Positions 1 through 10,599 of a stretch of DNA of 64,000 bases are shown piece by piece (the first letter of the stretch is position 1; each line of letters opens with the position of its first letter). A program made the position numbers and the translations under genes. The DNA comes from Posidonia oceanica (Eukaryota > Streptophyta > Magnoliopsida > Alismatales > Posidoniaceae): assembly GCA_037176725.1 (NCBI GenBank), contig JAZBRS010000049.1, positions 14,464,001 through 14,528,000 on the forward strand. The letters are read 5' to 3'. The notes beneath the pieces are model-generated. The model worked only from the letters and a program-made list of their open reading frames with translations, was not told where the DNA came from and made no database searches.

Positions 1-205
1 TTCATGCCACCCTTAATAACTTATTTTGCATCCGTCCTCTGACACATTTTGTTGTTTTGCAGGTAGGTGCAAGTTCCTCAGTCAGGATCTCGAGCGTCCC
101 TCCTCCTTGTCTTTGAGCTGTCTGTCGTCTCCGACAATAGCTCGTCTTAGGTCTCACGTTTCTGCCTCCAGCCGCAGACCCATTCACACTCACTCACTAT
201 CCGTT

Positions 206-1339
206 ATGGCCCAACATGCCGGTGAGCCCTCTTCCTCTTTGGCGTCAGAGGAGATACCGACTTCGGTCTCTCCTTCCCTTGCTTTGATGTCCCCTGTCTC
301 CTCACTTCTTCTGGTGTAGGAGACTTCTCAGCCCTTCTATCTGGAACAAGGGTCGACCCCAGTTGACCTGGAGCTCGTCACCGAGTCAACCATGGTGACC
401 ACCACTCAGGCTCCAGGAGTGTCGCCTTCTGTTCCCTCCTAGGGCCTTCCCATCTCCGGAACCCAGCCTTCTATGGCTACCTCTTACATAGGGTCTGCTC
501 CTATTGCTTCCTCGATTTCCGTGCCCCCTTTGGCAGACACCCTTTTACGTCCCGACCCATCGATCGACGAGTCCTCTGCCTGGCAAGCACAATGTTTATT
601 GGCTAAGGCCGATAGGCTGCGAAGCATGGCTTTTGCACTCGACCCGACTGCGGCCCACTCTTCCCGTCCGACCCTTGAGGTTCCGGTGCAGCGCACCATA
701 GCTCTGTAGGCTCACCACACAGCATTGCCGCCCTGGCTATCGCCCCAGCTCCTCACATCTCCGGTGATGCGGGCACTTTTTCTACCTCCTACATCTACAC
801 AGCACTATCCACTGCATGCTACTCCATCATTTGGTGGCCAGTCTCTTGGATTGGCAGGAGTGCAGCACCCTCAGAGCCCGTTGCCCGAGGCCATGCTGGT
901 GCAATAGCTGCTACTCCCACACATTACACCTTACACTGCACAGCATGCTATCTATCCATCCCCTTTGCATTAGGTTCAGACCCCAGCATACATCCCACAA
1001 CACTTTTCACCCTCGCACGGGTATGCTGGCCCTCACGCCTCGACACCAGCTGGTGTGATGGTGGATCCGGAGGAGCGCTTTCACGCGACCCATGCAACAT
1101 ACACTGCCCCTGCCTCTGCTGCGCAACCCTTGCCAGCAACAACTTCAAATCCCGTCCTCGCCAGGTTGGGAAATCTGGAAAGAGCACTTCGTCAAGTGCA
1201 AGGCACGAACCGCCAGTCCTACTAATTCCAGGACCTCAGCTACTTTCCAGAGGCGATACTCCTAGCGAAATTCCGCATCCCGGAGTTCGAAAAATACAAT
1301 GGTAGAGGCTACCCCATCTAACATCTGAAGGCATACTGC
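206..1339 (+). pseudogene. gag pseudogene of element Z (5' part)
   Basis: The first ATG (206) begins MAQHAGEP, matching MAQHTSEP in element A (5698) and MTQYVSEP in element C (14510), so the start rests on three-way conservation. Gag is the nucleocapsid/capsid precursor that forms the virus-like particle in the cytoplasm. The frame runs through the proline/serine-rich N-terminal part to the conserved block FRIPEFEKYNGRG, near 1270-1310. It is interrupted by TAG at 317, 440, 707, 905 and 971 and by TAA at 1223 and 1319, with no net frameshift that I can see. All five TAGs stand where A has CAG; the TAA at 1223 stands for CAA. It is cut at 1339 by insertion of element A, before the main capsid domain. 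Confidence 0.85.
1335..1339. repeat. Expected left target-site duplication of element A (ACTGC)
   Basis: ACTGC lies directly before the first base of A's 5' LTR. Ty3/gypsy elements normally duplicate 5 bp. The matching copy should follow A's 3' LTR about 22 bases past the window end, so only one side can be seen. Confidence 0.6.
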
Positions 1340-1570
1340 TGTAGACACCCCATTCTGACACCCCAGAAGTTGGTTGTTTTCTCCTGCAGGCTCGTGTGAA
1401 CTCTGGAATGGCACTCCTTTTTCTAACCCATTTCTACCCCAAAAACCTAGCCAAAACCTTACCCAAAACCTTAAGCCTTTCTACACCCTTTTTTAAACCC
1501 TTTTAGCCCAAGCCCAAGCCCATTTGTAGCCTTTTGCCAACTGAGTGCATTGTACGCTGGAATAGGCAAC

Positions 1571-3703
1571 GTCCAACGTTGGACGCGCCTTGTGCTAGCG
1601 TCCAACGTTGGACGCCCTTTGCTTCGGTGTCCAACGGCTTGGTTGCAGCAGTGGCTGCTCCGTCCCCTTCGGCTCATCGCCCGTCCACTCCACCGCCTCC
1701 CCGCACTTACTACCGTCCCCTCTTCCACTCCACGCCATCCACTACCTTCCAAGCCCAAGTTACTGCCCATCCCTTCCTCATCAGCACCATTCCCGCTCTC
1801 TCTTCTCCTCACTGCCAATCTTCCGCCTCTGTCAGCCACTAGCAGCTCCTTCGCTAGCCGACTGACATGCCCACACCCCCTCCTGCCATCCTCGTGGCCT
1901 CAGCACACTCAAAGCCCCTGCCACCAACTGCAATTGCCAGAATTCGGCCTGCAACCTTGACTGCCAGCACTGGAACCCATGCCATTTGCAACAAAACCGC
2001 AAGTTCCAGCCATTCCAGGACTCACCACACAGAGCCAAGAAGAAATTCGCCACTTCCAGAGCGTAGAGTGCACTCCCATCTCCATCCTCGACTTGTCACC
2101 GACCTCTCCGGTGCTTCCAGCACCTCGTGCGACCTCGCCGGAGTAGCTTCTGCCGCTACATCAGCAACGCCGGCAAGCAAGGTGGAACCGTCGTTCCAGG
2201 CTGCCAAAAGGTAGGCTTCTTATCTCCTAAGGTCATGCATGTCTATTAGCTTGTGTCCATGCATTTTCACTTTTTTTTGAATCTTTTTGGCCGCGATTTG
2301 TGGCCAGAAGGGAGTTCAGTGTGTTGGACGCACTAGCTGGTGTGTCCAATGTTGGACGCGGCATAGGCCGGCGTCCAACACCCTGTCTTACCTTCCTCTT
2401 GTTCTAATGCTTTCCATGCCTTGCTACTGCTTGTTATTTTGTAAATCCATGCTGTATGCCTTCATTGCATGTCCTCTGATACTATGCCATGCCTATTTGC
2501 TTGTTCCATGCTTGCTTGAATCATCTTTGCATGCTCTAAGTTCATCCTGCCATCTGCTTGCGTTGGACGCCTGGGTGAGCTGCGTCCAACGTTGGACGCT
2601 GGTTCACCTAGCGTCCAACACCTTTGTTAGCTGTAGCTTGTTGCCATGCCTACACCTTGCCTATTTTTTATACTCATTCATGATCCATGATTGCTTAGAG
2701 ATGCCTGGCCGCTATGGCAACCATGCTTAGGTTTGCTAGGATCTTTTTAAGTTGCTTGATTCTTTTTGCAAAGTTTTAATCCTATACTCCTATGCATGCT
2801 TTCCTCTTTCTTGCTTTCCATGAGTTAAATGCTTGCTGTGGATGTTTATTTTTGCCCTGGTATGCTTTAGTATGTCTGCATGCATATAGGTGGGGTTAGA
2901 GCAGAGCTCCCCCTTTAGTACAGGTAAGTTGGCATCCTGTAGGCGTTGGACGCCAGAGACTTCAGCGTCCAACATTGGACGCTGCTGTCTCCAGCGTCCA
3001 ACGTCCCTACTCCTCTGCATGCTTTTGGATGCTTGCATGTTGCTCTGATCTTGCTTGTTTACATGACTTTTGTGTTTCCATGCATGTTTAGCTTCCTTTG
3101 CAACTGTTCTTCACCCTTCATTGGATTATTTGCTATTTTATGCAATTTTATTGTGTGTTGTGCCTCCCAGGGCGTTGTACGCTGCTGGTGCAGGCGTCCA
3201 ACATTAGATGCTGGCCTAGCTTGTGTCCAACATCCTGGTTGTGCCTCTGGCCTAGCACATGCTGTAGTTGGTAAGTTTCTGGCTTTCTTGTGTGATCTCA
3301 TGCTTGTATGCTCGGTTTGTGTTTATCCCCAGTAACCCAAATGCATGTTCCTATTTTTGTTTGTTATTTGCATGCTTTTTCTTTTCGTTTCTCTCTGGCC
3401 TGTGTTAGACGCTTGTCCCTCTGGCGTCTAACGTTGGACGCCATGCTTAGGGGCGTCCAACACCCTGCTTGCTTTGATCCTTGATCCTAGCTTGCCCCCT
3501 GCTCTGATTCCTTCTCTAATCCTTTGTTAGGTTTGTCCTGCATGTCATGCACCCATTTTGTTGCATTCATGCATCTGTATTGCATCCATATAGCTAGAAT
3601 GCATTGTTTTCTAAAAGTTGCATGTTGTCTGCCTCCAGTAGGTGTTGGACGCCAACAATGGCAGCATCCAACGTTGGACGCCGCTGTTGCCAGCGTCCAA
3701 CGC
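1571..3703. repeat. Series of about 64-bp imperfect palindromes built on GCGTCCAAC/GTTGGACGC, left LTR of A
   Basis: Modules lie at 1571-1636 (variant form), 2321-2383, 2560-2623, 2942-3006, 3171-3235, 3402-3465 and 3641-3703. Each of the six later modules has four arms in alternating orientation: GTTGGACGC, CGTCCAAC, GTTGGACG, GCGTCCAAC. The two spacers are also partly complementary, so a whole module reads as one long imperfect palindrome. A perfect 18-bp palindrome lies at 1598-1615. In module 3402 the first pair has changed together to GTTAGACGC/GCGTCTAAC. Start-to-start spacing is 239, 382, 229, 231 and 239 bp. Confidence 0.9.
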
Positions 3704-3824
3704 TTGCAGTTGGCTTGACTTAGTTTTAAAGCACTGATTTTGCTTCCTTCGCTGTTTTCCGTGTTTTATGGCTTCTCATGCTTACTGCAACCCCTATGCA
3801 TGTTGCCCAACCCTTTGTTTTGGT

Positions 3825-3965
3825 TTTGCACCCCGTTTTCACCTCGTTTTCCGTGCCTCGCATCGTTTTCCACGCTTTGCACTGTTTTCCGTGTCTTGCA
3901 TCGCTTTCCGTGCTTTGCTTTGCTTTTCGCATTTTGCACCGTTTTCCGCACCTACTTTGCTTTAT
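3825..3965 (+). repeat. Degenerate about 30-bp repeats in LTR A
   Basis: Tandem degenerate units of the type CATCGTTTTCCACGCTTTG. They resemble the GTTTTGCGTGCC repeats in the C LTR (12290-12545) in sequence and in position, just before the conserved 3' LTR block. Confidence 0.75.
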
Positions 3966-4020
3966 CGCTTGCATGTCATTTGCATTGCTTGGTTTTCCCC
4001 GCAGTTTTGTTTTATCACCT

Positions 4021-4330
4021 GCATCTGCATTAGGGTTATGATGCTTACTGCCTAGGAGTTCTCACGAACCAGGGTCCGTCCAGTTCGGAACACTAGCAGC
4101 GTTGCTGAGCACATAGATAGCACGTTTATTTCCCATGTATAGCAGGTAGGCATTCATGGCATTTTGGCATTAGGCTAGCACTTCCCTGCATTAGCGCGCG
4201 AGATTGCCTAAGAAAGACCGATTCTCGGGCGTATCGGGGGTGCCTAATACCTTCCCCGTGCGTAACAGGAGTCCTTGCCCTTTCTCTTGGCTCGCATCAA
4301 CCTTTCCTTTATCCTAGGCATGAGTCATAG
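4021..4330 (+). promoter_or_regulatory. Conserved 3' LTR block shared by LTR A and LTR C
   Basis: This stretch lines up with 12596-12930 of LTR1 while the upstream LTR halves do not. The best-kept part runs from GATTCTCGGGCG to the segment around TAACAGGAGTCCTTGCCC (4211-4297 here, about 12827-12903 in C). It can fold GGTG-CCTAA-CACC in C and GGTG-CCTAA-TACC in A, where G-U replaces G-C. The position suits R/U5 leader RNA. The function is inferred only. Confidence 0.55.
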
Positions 4331-4592
4331 CATGGCGTAGCATTGCATCCCTTTGCCCCTCCTTGCATCCGGTTTTGCATGTCTTTTCATGCTTTACCCT
4401 CGGTTTTCCTTGTCTCCCAATTGAATAGACCTAGTGGCAACTCTGATTTGTCTTATCATTTCTTTTCTTTTGCCAGCGTTTCCGAGTCGAGTTTCTTCCC
4501 TCGGATCCCGCCGCATATAGTGAGCCTATTTTGATCGGTGCACACGAGCTTTGGTATCGTGCATGGACGATCAGAATTCAGGATTACTACAG

Positions 4593-4610
4593 TGGCGACT
4601 CTGCTGGGGA
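4593..4610 (+). promoter_or_regulatory. Primer-binding site of element A
   Basis: TGGCGACTCTGCTGGGGA begins two bases after the LTR end. It is complementary, apart from one base as far as I recall the tRNA, to the 3' end of a plant tRNA-Arg including CCA. tRNA-Arg priming is typical of Ogre/Tat elements. The same sequence follows LTR1 and LTR2 of element C. Confidence 0.85.
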
Positions 4611-5697
4611 GGAGTACTCCGGCTTTCGTCTTGGCCTTCTCACCGCTTGCTTTTGTGTTTTGCTTGCCTTTTGCTTCTGCTTGCCTTACTTGCTTACCTG
4701 CTTGCTTGTTTATTTACCTGCTTTATGCCATGCTTGCTTGCGCTGCTTTATTTGCCTGCATCAAATGTCTAAATAATTGCTTGGCACCATACATGCTTTT
4801 TGGGTGATGAATGCTTTGCTTTGCACATTTGCTATGCCACTGCACACGCACATGCCATGCATGCCTGCTTTTGACATGATAAATGTTTTCTCTTCACTAT
4901 CGTGTCCACATACACTTGCACATACCATGCCCATGCTTTTTGCCTTGCTATGTGAATTGCTTGCATGCCATGACTTCCTGTTTCTCTCCCATTCACATAT
5001 GCCATGCCTAGGATAGTAGAAACTTGCTTGCTTCTCTTTTGCTTAATCTAAAAGCCACAGTAAAGCAAAGTAATAACATCTAAGCACAACTAGAGCCAAA
5101 ACTTGCAATTTTTCCCCCCTGGTTAATAAAACGCTCTAAAGCATTTGCATCAGCATTTTAGAAAGCATGCATTCTTCTCATCTGAGTCAACCCACAGTCT
5201 GAGAAGGATAGTCCCGGTCTCTTGCTCCCAACGCTTTGGCGTGGTGTGAGTAGATCGGTCTGTCCCCCTTGTCCAGGGGTCGCGTCGGTGTCATTGGAGG
5301 GTACCACCCATGCTTCTAGCAGGGTCGAGGCCACCAATGCACCACCCGTTATACCTGAGCTTTGGTAGGGTCGAGACGGGAACCTTTTTCTGATCTGGAG
5401 TCTGCATAATCTCATTACCCCTGAGTGCGTTCTGGTAGGTCATCTACTCGGGACATGGATGGTGAGAGAGTGCTTATTAGGGCATTCATCTGCATTATGC
5501 CACCCCTAATAACACCTTTTTGCACCCAACCTCTAACGCATTTATTTGTTTTGTAGGTAGGTGCGGATTCCCTCAGCTAGAATCTTGAGTGTCCCTCTCT
5601 GTCTCTGGGCTGTCTGTCGCCTCCGACAGTAGCTCTCTTTAGGTCTTGTGTCCTTGCCTTCAGCCGCAGACCTGTTTGCTTTCGCTCGCCGTCCGCT
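4611..5697 (+). other. 5' leader of element A
   Basis: Non-coding leader between primer-binding site and gag. Positions about 5160-5400 match the leader of element C (13917-14160) closely although no frame is open in both. The shared part includes TCTTCTCATCTGAGTC, a CCCC/GGGG stem around GTCC, and GGGTACCACCCATGC. It ends in TTTTGTAG followed by GGTAGGTGCGG (about 5550-5565), as in element Z, which resembles a splice acceptor. Probable roles are packaging and RNA structure (inference). Confidence 0.6.
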
Positions 5698-7561
5698 ATG
5701 GCCCAGCATACCAGTGAGCCTCCTTCCTCATTGGTGTCAGGAGAGTTGTCGACTTCGGTCTCTCCTTCCCTTGCTTTGGCATCCCCCGTCTCCTCTCCAC
5801 TTCTGGTGCAGGAGACCTCCCAGCCCCTTTATCTGGATCAAGGATCAACCCTAGCCGACCTGGAGCTTGTCACCGAGTCTGCCGCGGTGACCGCCACTTG
5901 GGCTCCAGGAGCGTCGCCTCCTGTTCCGTCCCAGAGCCTTCCCGTATCGGGAATCTAGCCTTCTGTGGCTACCCTTCGCGTAGGATCCACTCCTGTTGCT
6001 TCCTTGGCTTCCACGCCTCCTTTGGTGGACACCTCTTCGCATCCCGGCTTGTCGGTCAATGCGTTCTCTGCCTCGCAAGCACAGCGCTTATTGGCTAAGG
6101 CCGATAGGCTGCGAAGCATGGCTCTCGCACTCGACTCGACTGTGGCCTGCTCTTCCCATTCAACCCCTGAGGTTCCGGTGCCGCCCTCAGTAGCCCTGCA
6201 GGTGCACTACACTGCACCCCCGCCCATTCCATCGCCTCGGCTCCTCACGGACTCGGCGATGGGGGTGCATTTTCAGCCTCCTGCACCTGCACAGCACCTT
6301 GCACTACATGCAACTCCTTCCTCTGGTGGCTAGTCTTCTGGATTGGCAGGAGCACAGCACCCCTCAAGCCCGTTGCCTGGCACCGTGCCAGTGCAACAGC
6401 TGCTGCTTCCCCGCACTGCACCTTACACTACACAGCATACTATCTATCCATCTTCCTTGCATCAGGTTCAGACTCTTGCATACATAGCACCGCACTTTGC
6501 ACCCTCGCATGGGTATGCTGGCCCTCACGCTACAACACCAGGTGGCGTGACGGTGGATCCAGAGGAGCGCCCTCGCGCGACCTGCACAGCATACGTGGTC
6601 CCTGCCTCTGCTGCACAACCATCACCAGCAGCAGCCTCAGACACCTTCCTTACCAGGTTGGGTGATCTAGAGAGAGCACTTCGTCAAGTGCAAGGCCAAG
6701 ACCGCCAGTTTTACCAATTTCGCGACCTCTGTCTCTTTCCCGAGGCCGCACTCCTTTCGAAGTTTCGCATCCCAGACTTCGATAAATATGATGGTAGAGG
6801 CTGCCCCATCTCGCATCTGAAGGCATATTGCGGGGATCTTTCTCAGCTTCGGGCTGATGAAAGGCTCCTTATTCGCTTATTCTAGAAGAGTTTAACCGGT
6901 CCCGCGCTCAAGTGGTTCACATCCCTTGACACGGCTGCAGTTCAGACTTGGACTGGTCTTTCCCGGGCTTTCCTTGAGCAATATGCTTTCAACCTCGACT
7001 TGATCCTCAAGATGGAGAATCTCGGTAGAGGCCCCAAGAGCCATTCAGGGAGTATGTCGGTCACTGGCGCTCCACAGCCGCCCAGGTCAAAGATAGGCCC
7101 TCCGAGGAGGATTTTATTGAGATGATCGTCAAAGGAGCGCTGCCAACGACTGGGACTCTGCTTTGCATCCAACACATCATTAGTTTTGCATCGCTGATTA
7201 GGGTTTGCGCCCGCGTGGAAAGCTCACTACAGAGTGGGCATTTCTCCACACTTTCTGCACTGGCTAGGTAGGCCGACAGCACCAGCAATCGCCTCAGCAG
7301 CAACAGTAACAACAACTCCACTTTCGACTGCTCCGAGCAGCACGCCGCCGCATGCGCTGATCCTCTTGAGGTGCCTGCCTTTGCAGAAAGTCTGCCAGAC
7401 CCTTTTCCGCTAGTGCCCGCACCTATTTATGCACCCACTGCACACACTGTCACCGTTGAGCCAGTGCATCACGTTGCACCAGCTCAGCAAGGACAACAGC
7501 CTAGGCAGAGACGAGTTTGCTGTGCTAAGAGCGACTTCACCCCACTTGGTGAGCCACTAAG
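5698..7561 (+). pseudogene. gag pseudogene of element A, 5' part, interrupted by element C
   Basis: The frame begins at ATG 5698 (MAQHTSEP) and aligns to the C Gag. A Pro/Ala/Gln-rich N-terminal part is followed by FRDLCLFPEAALL, the IPDFDKYDGRG block (near 6770-6800), LKAYCGDLSQL, and then the capsid-like region (SLTGPALKWF in C; the same residues here after the stop at 6883). It is broken by TAG at 5956, 6331, 6883 and 7269, each where Z or C has CAG. A small deletion near 7015-7045 shifts the frame. At 7561 it is split by the C insertion, and its codons resume in frame at 56117 once one CTAAG copy is removed. The product would have been the particle protein of the non-autonomous element. 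Confidence 0.88.
7557..7561. repeat. Left target-site duplication of the C array (CTAAG)
   Basis: CTAAG directly precedes TGTTGACACC of LTR1 and is repeated directly after LTR3 at 56112-56116. Removing one copy and the 48.5-kb insert restores a continuous alignment of A gag to C gag across the junction. Confidence 0.93.
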
Positions 7562-7969
7562 TGTTGACACCCCATCTTGGCAGGCTTGGATCCTTGGAGC
7601 CCTCTTGATGATTGCTGGACTCAAACCCAAAACCAAACCCTAATCCTCTTCTTTACCCTCCAAAATCAGCCCATCTTGACCTAAGCCTTTACCCCTCTTC
7701 CCAAGCTCAAAACCTAACCAAAACCCATAGGAAAACCCACCAACACCCACTTAGCAAGCCTACCCAAGAACCCAGAAATTTTCAAACCTAGACCATCCCC
7801 AAAAACCCTAGAAAACCTAGGCAAAACTCTCCTTTTTCTACACCTTGAAACCCCTCCAAAACCTTCTTAGAATCAAACCAAAACTTCAGGACCAACACTA
7901 GAAACCTTAGGCTACCCACTCACCAATTTCCACCCCATTCCAAGACCCTTAAGACCCCCTTTCATCCAA

Positions 7970-9245
7970 ATTATCCTTTTCTCTCTCTGGGATTATCATT
8001 TTCTCTCTCCTCTCTCTCTCCTGATTATCATCTCTCTTTTCATCCCCTTTTTGCCCTTTTTCTGGCCTGGCTGTGGGCCTCCTTTGTACTTCTATCCCTT
8101 CTCTACCTTATTCCTATTTTTATTTTTTTTTAGCCTTTTTTCTGAATTTTAAAAATCATTTCTCTCCAACCTATCTCTTTTCCTTTTATTTCCCTCTTTT
8201 TCCCTTTTCCTTCTTCCTTCTCTTTTCCTTTGCCTTCTCTTGCAAAAATCCATAAAAACCCCTAAAAATCTCTAAAACCCCAAAACATAAAAGAAACAAA
8301 TCAGAACCCTAAGAAAAACAATTAAAAAACATTAAACAAGCAATTAAAAACCCAAACTTAACTAAATCAAGCTAAAAAGAAAATCAAACATACAAACTAA
8401 AAAATGCAAAACAAACCAAAAGAAAATACTGAAAAATCAAGGAAAAAACTAAAATAAAATCAAAACCCACCAAAAGTGAAAACCCTATCAAAAGAATTAA
8501 AAAACAAACCCTAAAAAAAAGTAAAACAATTAATACACTAAGATAAGTAATTAATGAAAGAAAAAGCCTAACTTAGCAAACCTAAGAAAAAACAACCTGA
8601 GAACTTAATTAAAAAGGAAATGAAAAACACATTAAAAAGACTTAAAAACACTCCATCAAAGTAGAGAAACCCAATTAAAAAACATCAAGAAAAATCAACA
8701 AATAAAAATCAAAAACCTAATTCAAAAGACTTAAGAAAGAAAAAACCTAAAAGACTAAAACTAAGAAACCCAAAACCCACTCTAATTAACCTAAAAATAA
8801 ATCTTAAAAATCCTAATTAACATCCTAAGTACTTAACAAGAAAAACACAATTAAAAAAACAATTTAAAAAGATTTAGCAAACACTTAATCAAAATGGAAA
8901 ATGAATTAAAAACAAAAGAGAACCCTAAAACCCTAATCAAGCCCAAAACCCATTTAAACCACACTAATTAACCAAAAGAAGTCATTAAAAAAATCTGATT
9001 AAGATCCTAATTCACAGCACAAGCACCCTAATATTTCTACTTATTTTTAATTTATTTTTTCCTATTTTATTTCTCTTCTTTTCCCTCTCTTTCTTTCTTC
9101 CTTCTCATTTTTATTTCTTTTTTTTCTTACTGGGCCCGTCAGCCCGCTTCTCCCTTTCTTCCTTATTTCTTTTCTTTTTCTTTTCGGCCCACAGTCCGGC
9201 CTCCTTCTTCCTTCTTCTTCCTCAACCTTCTGCGTTTTTCTTTCC
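7970..9245. repeat. Low-complexity, strand-asymmetric part of LTR1
   Basis: CT-rich tracts (7975-8235) give way to about 800 bp dominated by A with C and very little G (8236-9040), then CT/T-rich DNA again (9045-9245). It has no usable reading frame. The same blocks recur in LTR2 (about 29440-30715) and LTR3 (about 50920-52195). Confidence 0.8.
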
Positions 9246-10585
9246 ACCGGTTTTCTCCCGCGGCCAGCAACAGTCCTCCCTCCTTCATTTTTGAATTCAA
9301 GCTTCCATCCTTTCATCTACAGCAGCTCGCCGCTTCTCCTCTATCTCAGCACCATTTCCGGGAGGCATTGAATGCCAATCGCCTCGCCGACGCCCGTCGT
9401 TTCTGCTGCAGTGCCGCCGGTGGAATTCAAACCTCCAGCGCGCCCAGCAGCCTCCGTCCTCTGATAAAAAGCCAGCCCTTCAATCCTCCTTCATCGCTTT
9501 TTGACGCTCCGAGAGAGAGAGAGCTGAAATCCAGAGAATTCTCCAGCAAAACCTTCTTCTTCTCCCTCTGAAAATTCAGCAGAACTTCCCCTTCCTTTTC
9601 CAGCAATCCAAGCCCCTTCCAAGCCTCAACTTCTCTCCCAATTGATCCCCCAAGCTCACCCAGAAACCCAGCAATCTTCCTCCACTCTTCCACGGCCTTT
9701 CCACCACCCAGAACCACCACTAGTTCACCTGAATCCACCGCAGAAGCTAACTGCAAGCCAACTCCAATCCCTCCTGAAATTACCTTCACCACAGTCCACC
9801 GCATCTTCCCAAACCTTCCCCAGATACTCACCTGCACTCCACCTTCCAGAAACACCAGACCTTCAACCCTATCCCTCACCACCGCCTGAGATTTCCACTA
9901 CAAACACCTTGCCTCACTTCTGTCCAGAATCAGCCCGTCTTTCCAATTTCTCGCCACACGCTCCAGAACCCCAATCCAACCATCCAAACCCCTTCGCCGG
10001 ACCTCCAGCAATCCTCCGGAAGGCTCCATCCAAGCCGAGGAGCGACGGACAAGCCTCCCCACCTCCGGCTGTTCACTGTCGACCCACAAACTCCGATCTC
10101 CCGCTCGAGCTGCAGAAGCACCATTCGATCATCTGGGAAGCTCCAGGAGACCACCCCGAGGAGATCCGAACTGTCGCGAGCCGCTGGAAGCCACCTCTGC
10201 GACCGGACGATGACCGCCGGCCATCTCCGATCCTGTTGAGATCGGGGGCACGCTCCGGACACAACCTCAGGTATCTCCTGACCTCCCCCGCTCTCTCTCC
10301 TCCTCCTGCTGCTTTTCCACCGACCAGAAGCCGGTTCCCAGCCCACCAGCTCCGTCTGCAGCTCGCCGGACCCTCCTTCTTCTCCGGCGCCGGTCTCCTG
10401 TTCTCCGAACGCTCTGGCCAGAAGAACGGTCCCTAGGTGATCTCCGGAGTTCCGTGCAGACGCCGACAACCTCCTCCGCCGATCAACACCCCCGCAGCCC
10501 TCCTGTGCTGGTGGTGGTGAGCGCCGGTGGCTCACTGCTACAGTGCCAGCCATCGCCGGCCAAGCACTGTGCTTTTATTTTTCTG

Positions 10586-10594
10586 TTTATATAG
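10586..10594 (+). promoter_or_regulatory. Candidate TATA box of the C LTR
   Basis: TTTATATAG follows the GC-rich, CT-rich part of the LTR and precedes the T/GCAT-rich part. It is identical in LTR2 (32055-32063) and LTR3 (53534-53542). Transcription from here would leave an R/U5 of about 2.5 kb. No start site can be proven from sequence. Confidence 0.3.
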
Positions 10595-10599
10595 TTTCT

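Larger units (their letters stand above)
1..1339 (+). mobile_element. Element Z: 5' internal fragment of a decayed Tat-like LTR retrotransposon
   Basis: This is the oldest visible layer. It aligns base for base, with scattered differences, to the end of the leader and first half of gag of element A (about 5493-6836). It stops abruptly at 1339, where the LTR of element A begins with TGTAGACACC. Its own LTR and primer-binding site lie outside the window to the left. Positions 1-205 are leader: a pyrimidine-rich stretch ending in TTTTGCAG, followed by GGTAGGTGC, which is also found before gag in element A. The rest of Z should resume beyond the right end of the window, after A's second LTR. Confidence 0.85.
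1340..4591 (+). repeat. 5' LTR of element A
   Basis: A 3252-bp LTR with TG...CA ends, matched by 60779-64000. The 5' half (probably U3) has no resemblance to the LTR of element C and carries the GTTGGACGC palindrome series. The last about 550 bp (4021-4591) clearly resembles the 3' end of the C LTR, so the R/U5 side is conserved and the U3 side is not. Directly after it comes the primer-binding site. Confidence 0.93.

Noticed and set aside
2287..2730. 147-codon frame in LTR A
   Set aside because: It crosses two palindrome modules, is shortened in the right LTR (a stop near 61985) and has no domain.
8500..8980. Telomere-like CCCTAA/CCCTAAA words in the A-rich LTR region
   Set aside because: Isolated words only, not tandem; expected by chance in A/C-rich DNA.
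9642..10436. 264-codon Pro/Ser-rich frame in the GC-rich part of the LTR (also at 31111 and 52590), with a 207-codon antisense frame
   Set aside because: Low-complexity composition with no recognisable domain. The differences I found between LTRs within it are mostly amino-acid changing (D/G, R/W, A/T), and the LTRs are too young for identity to mean selection.
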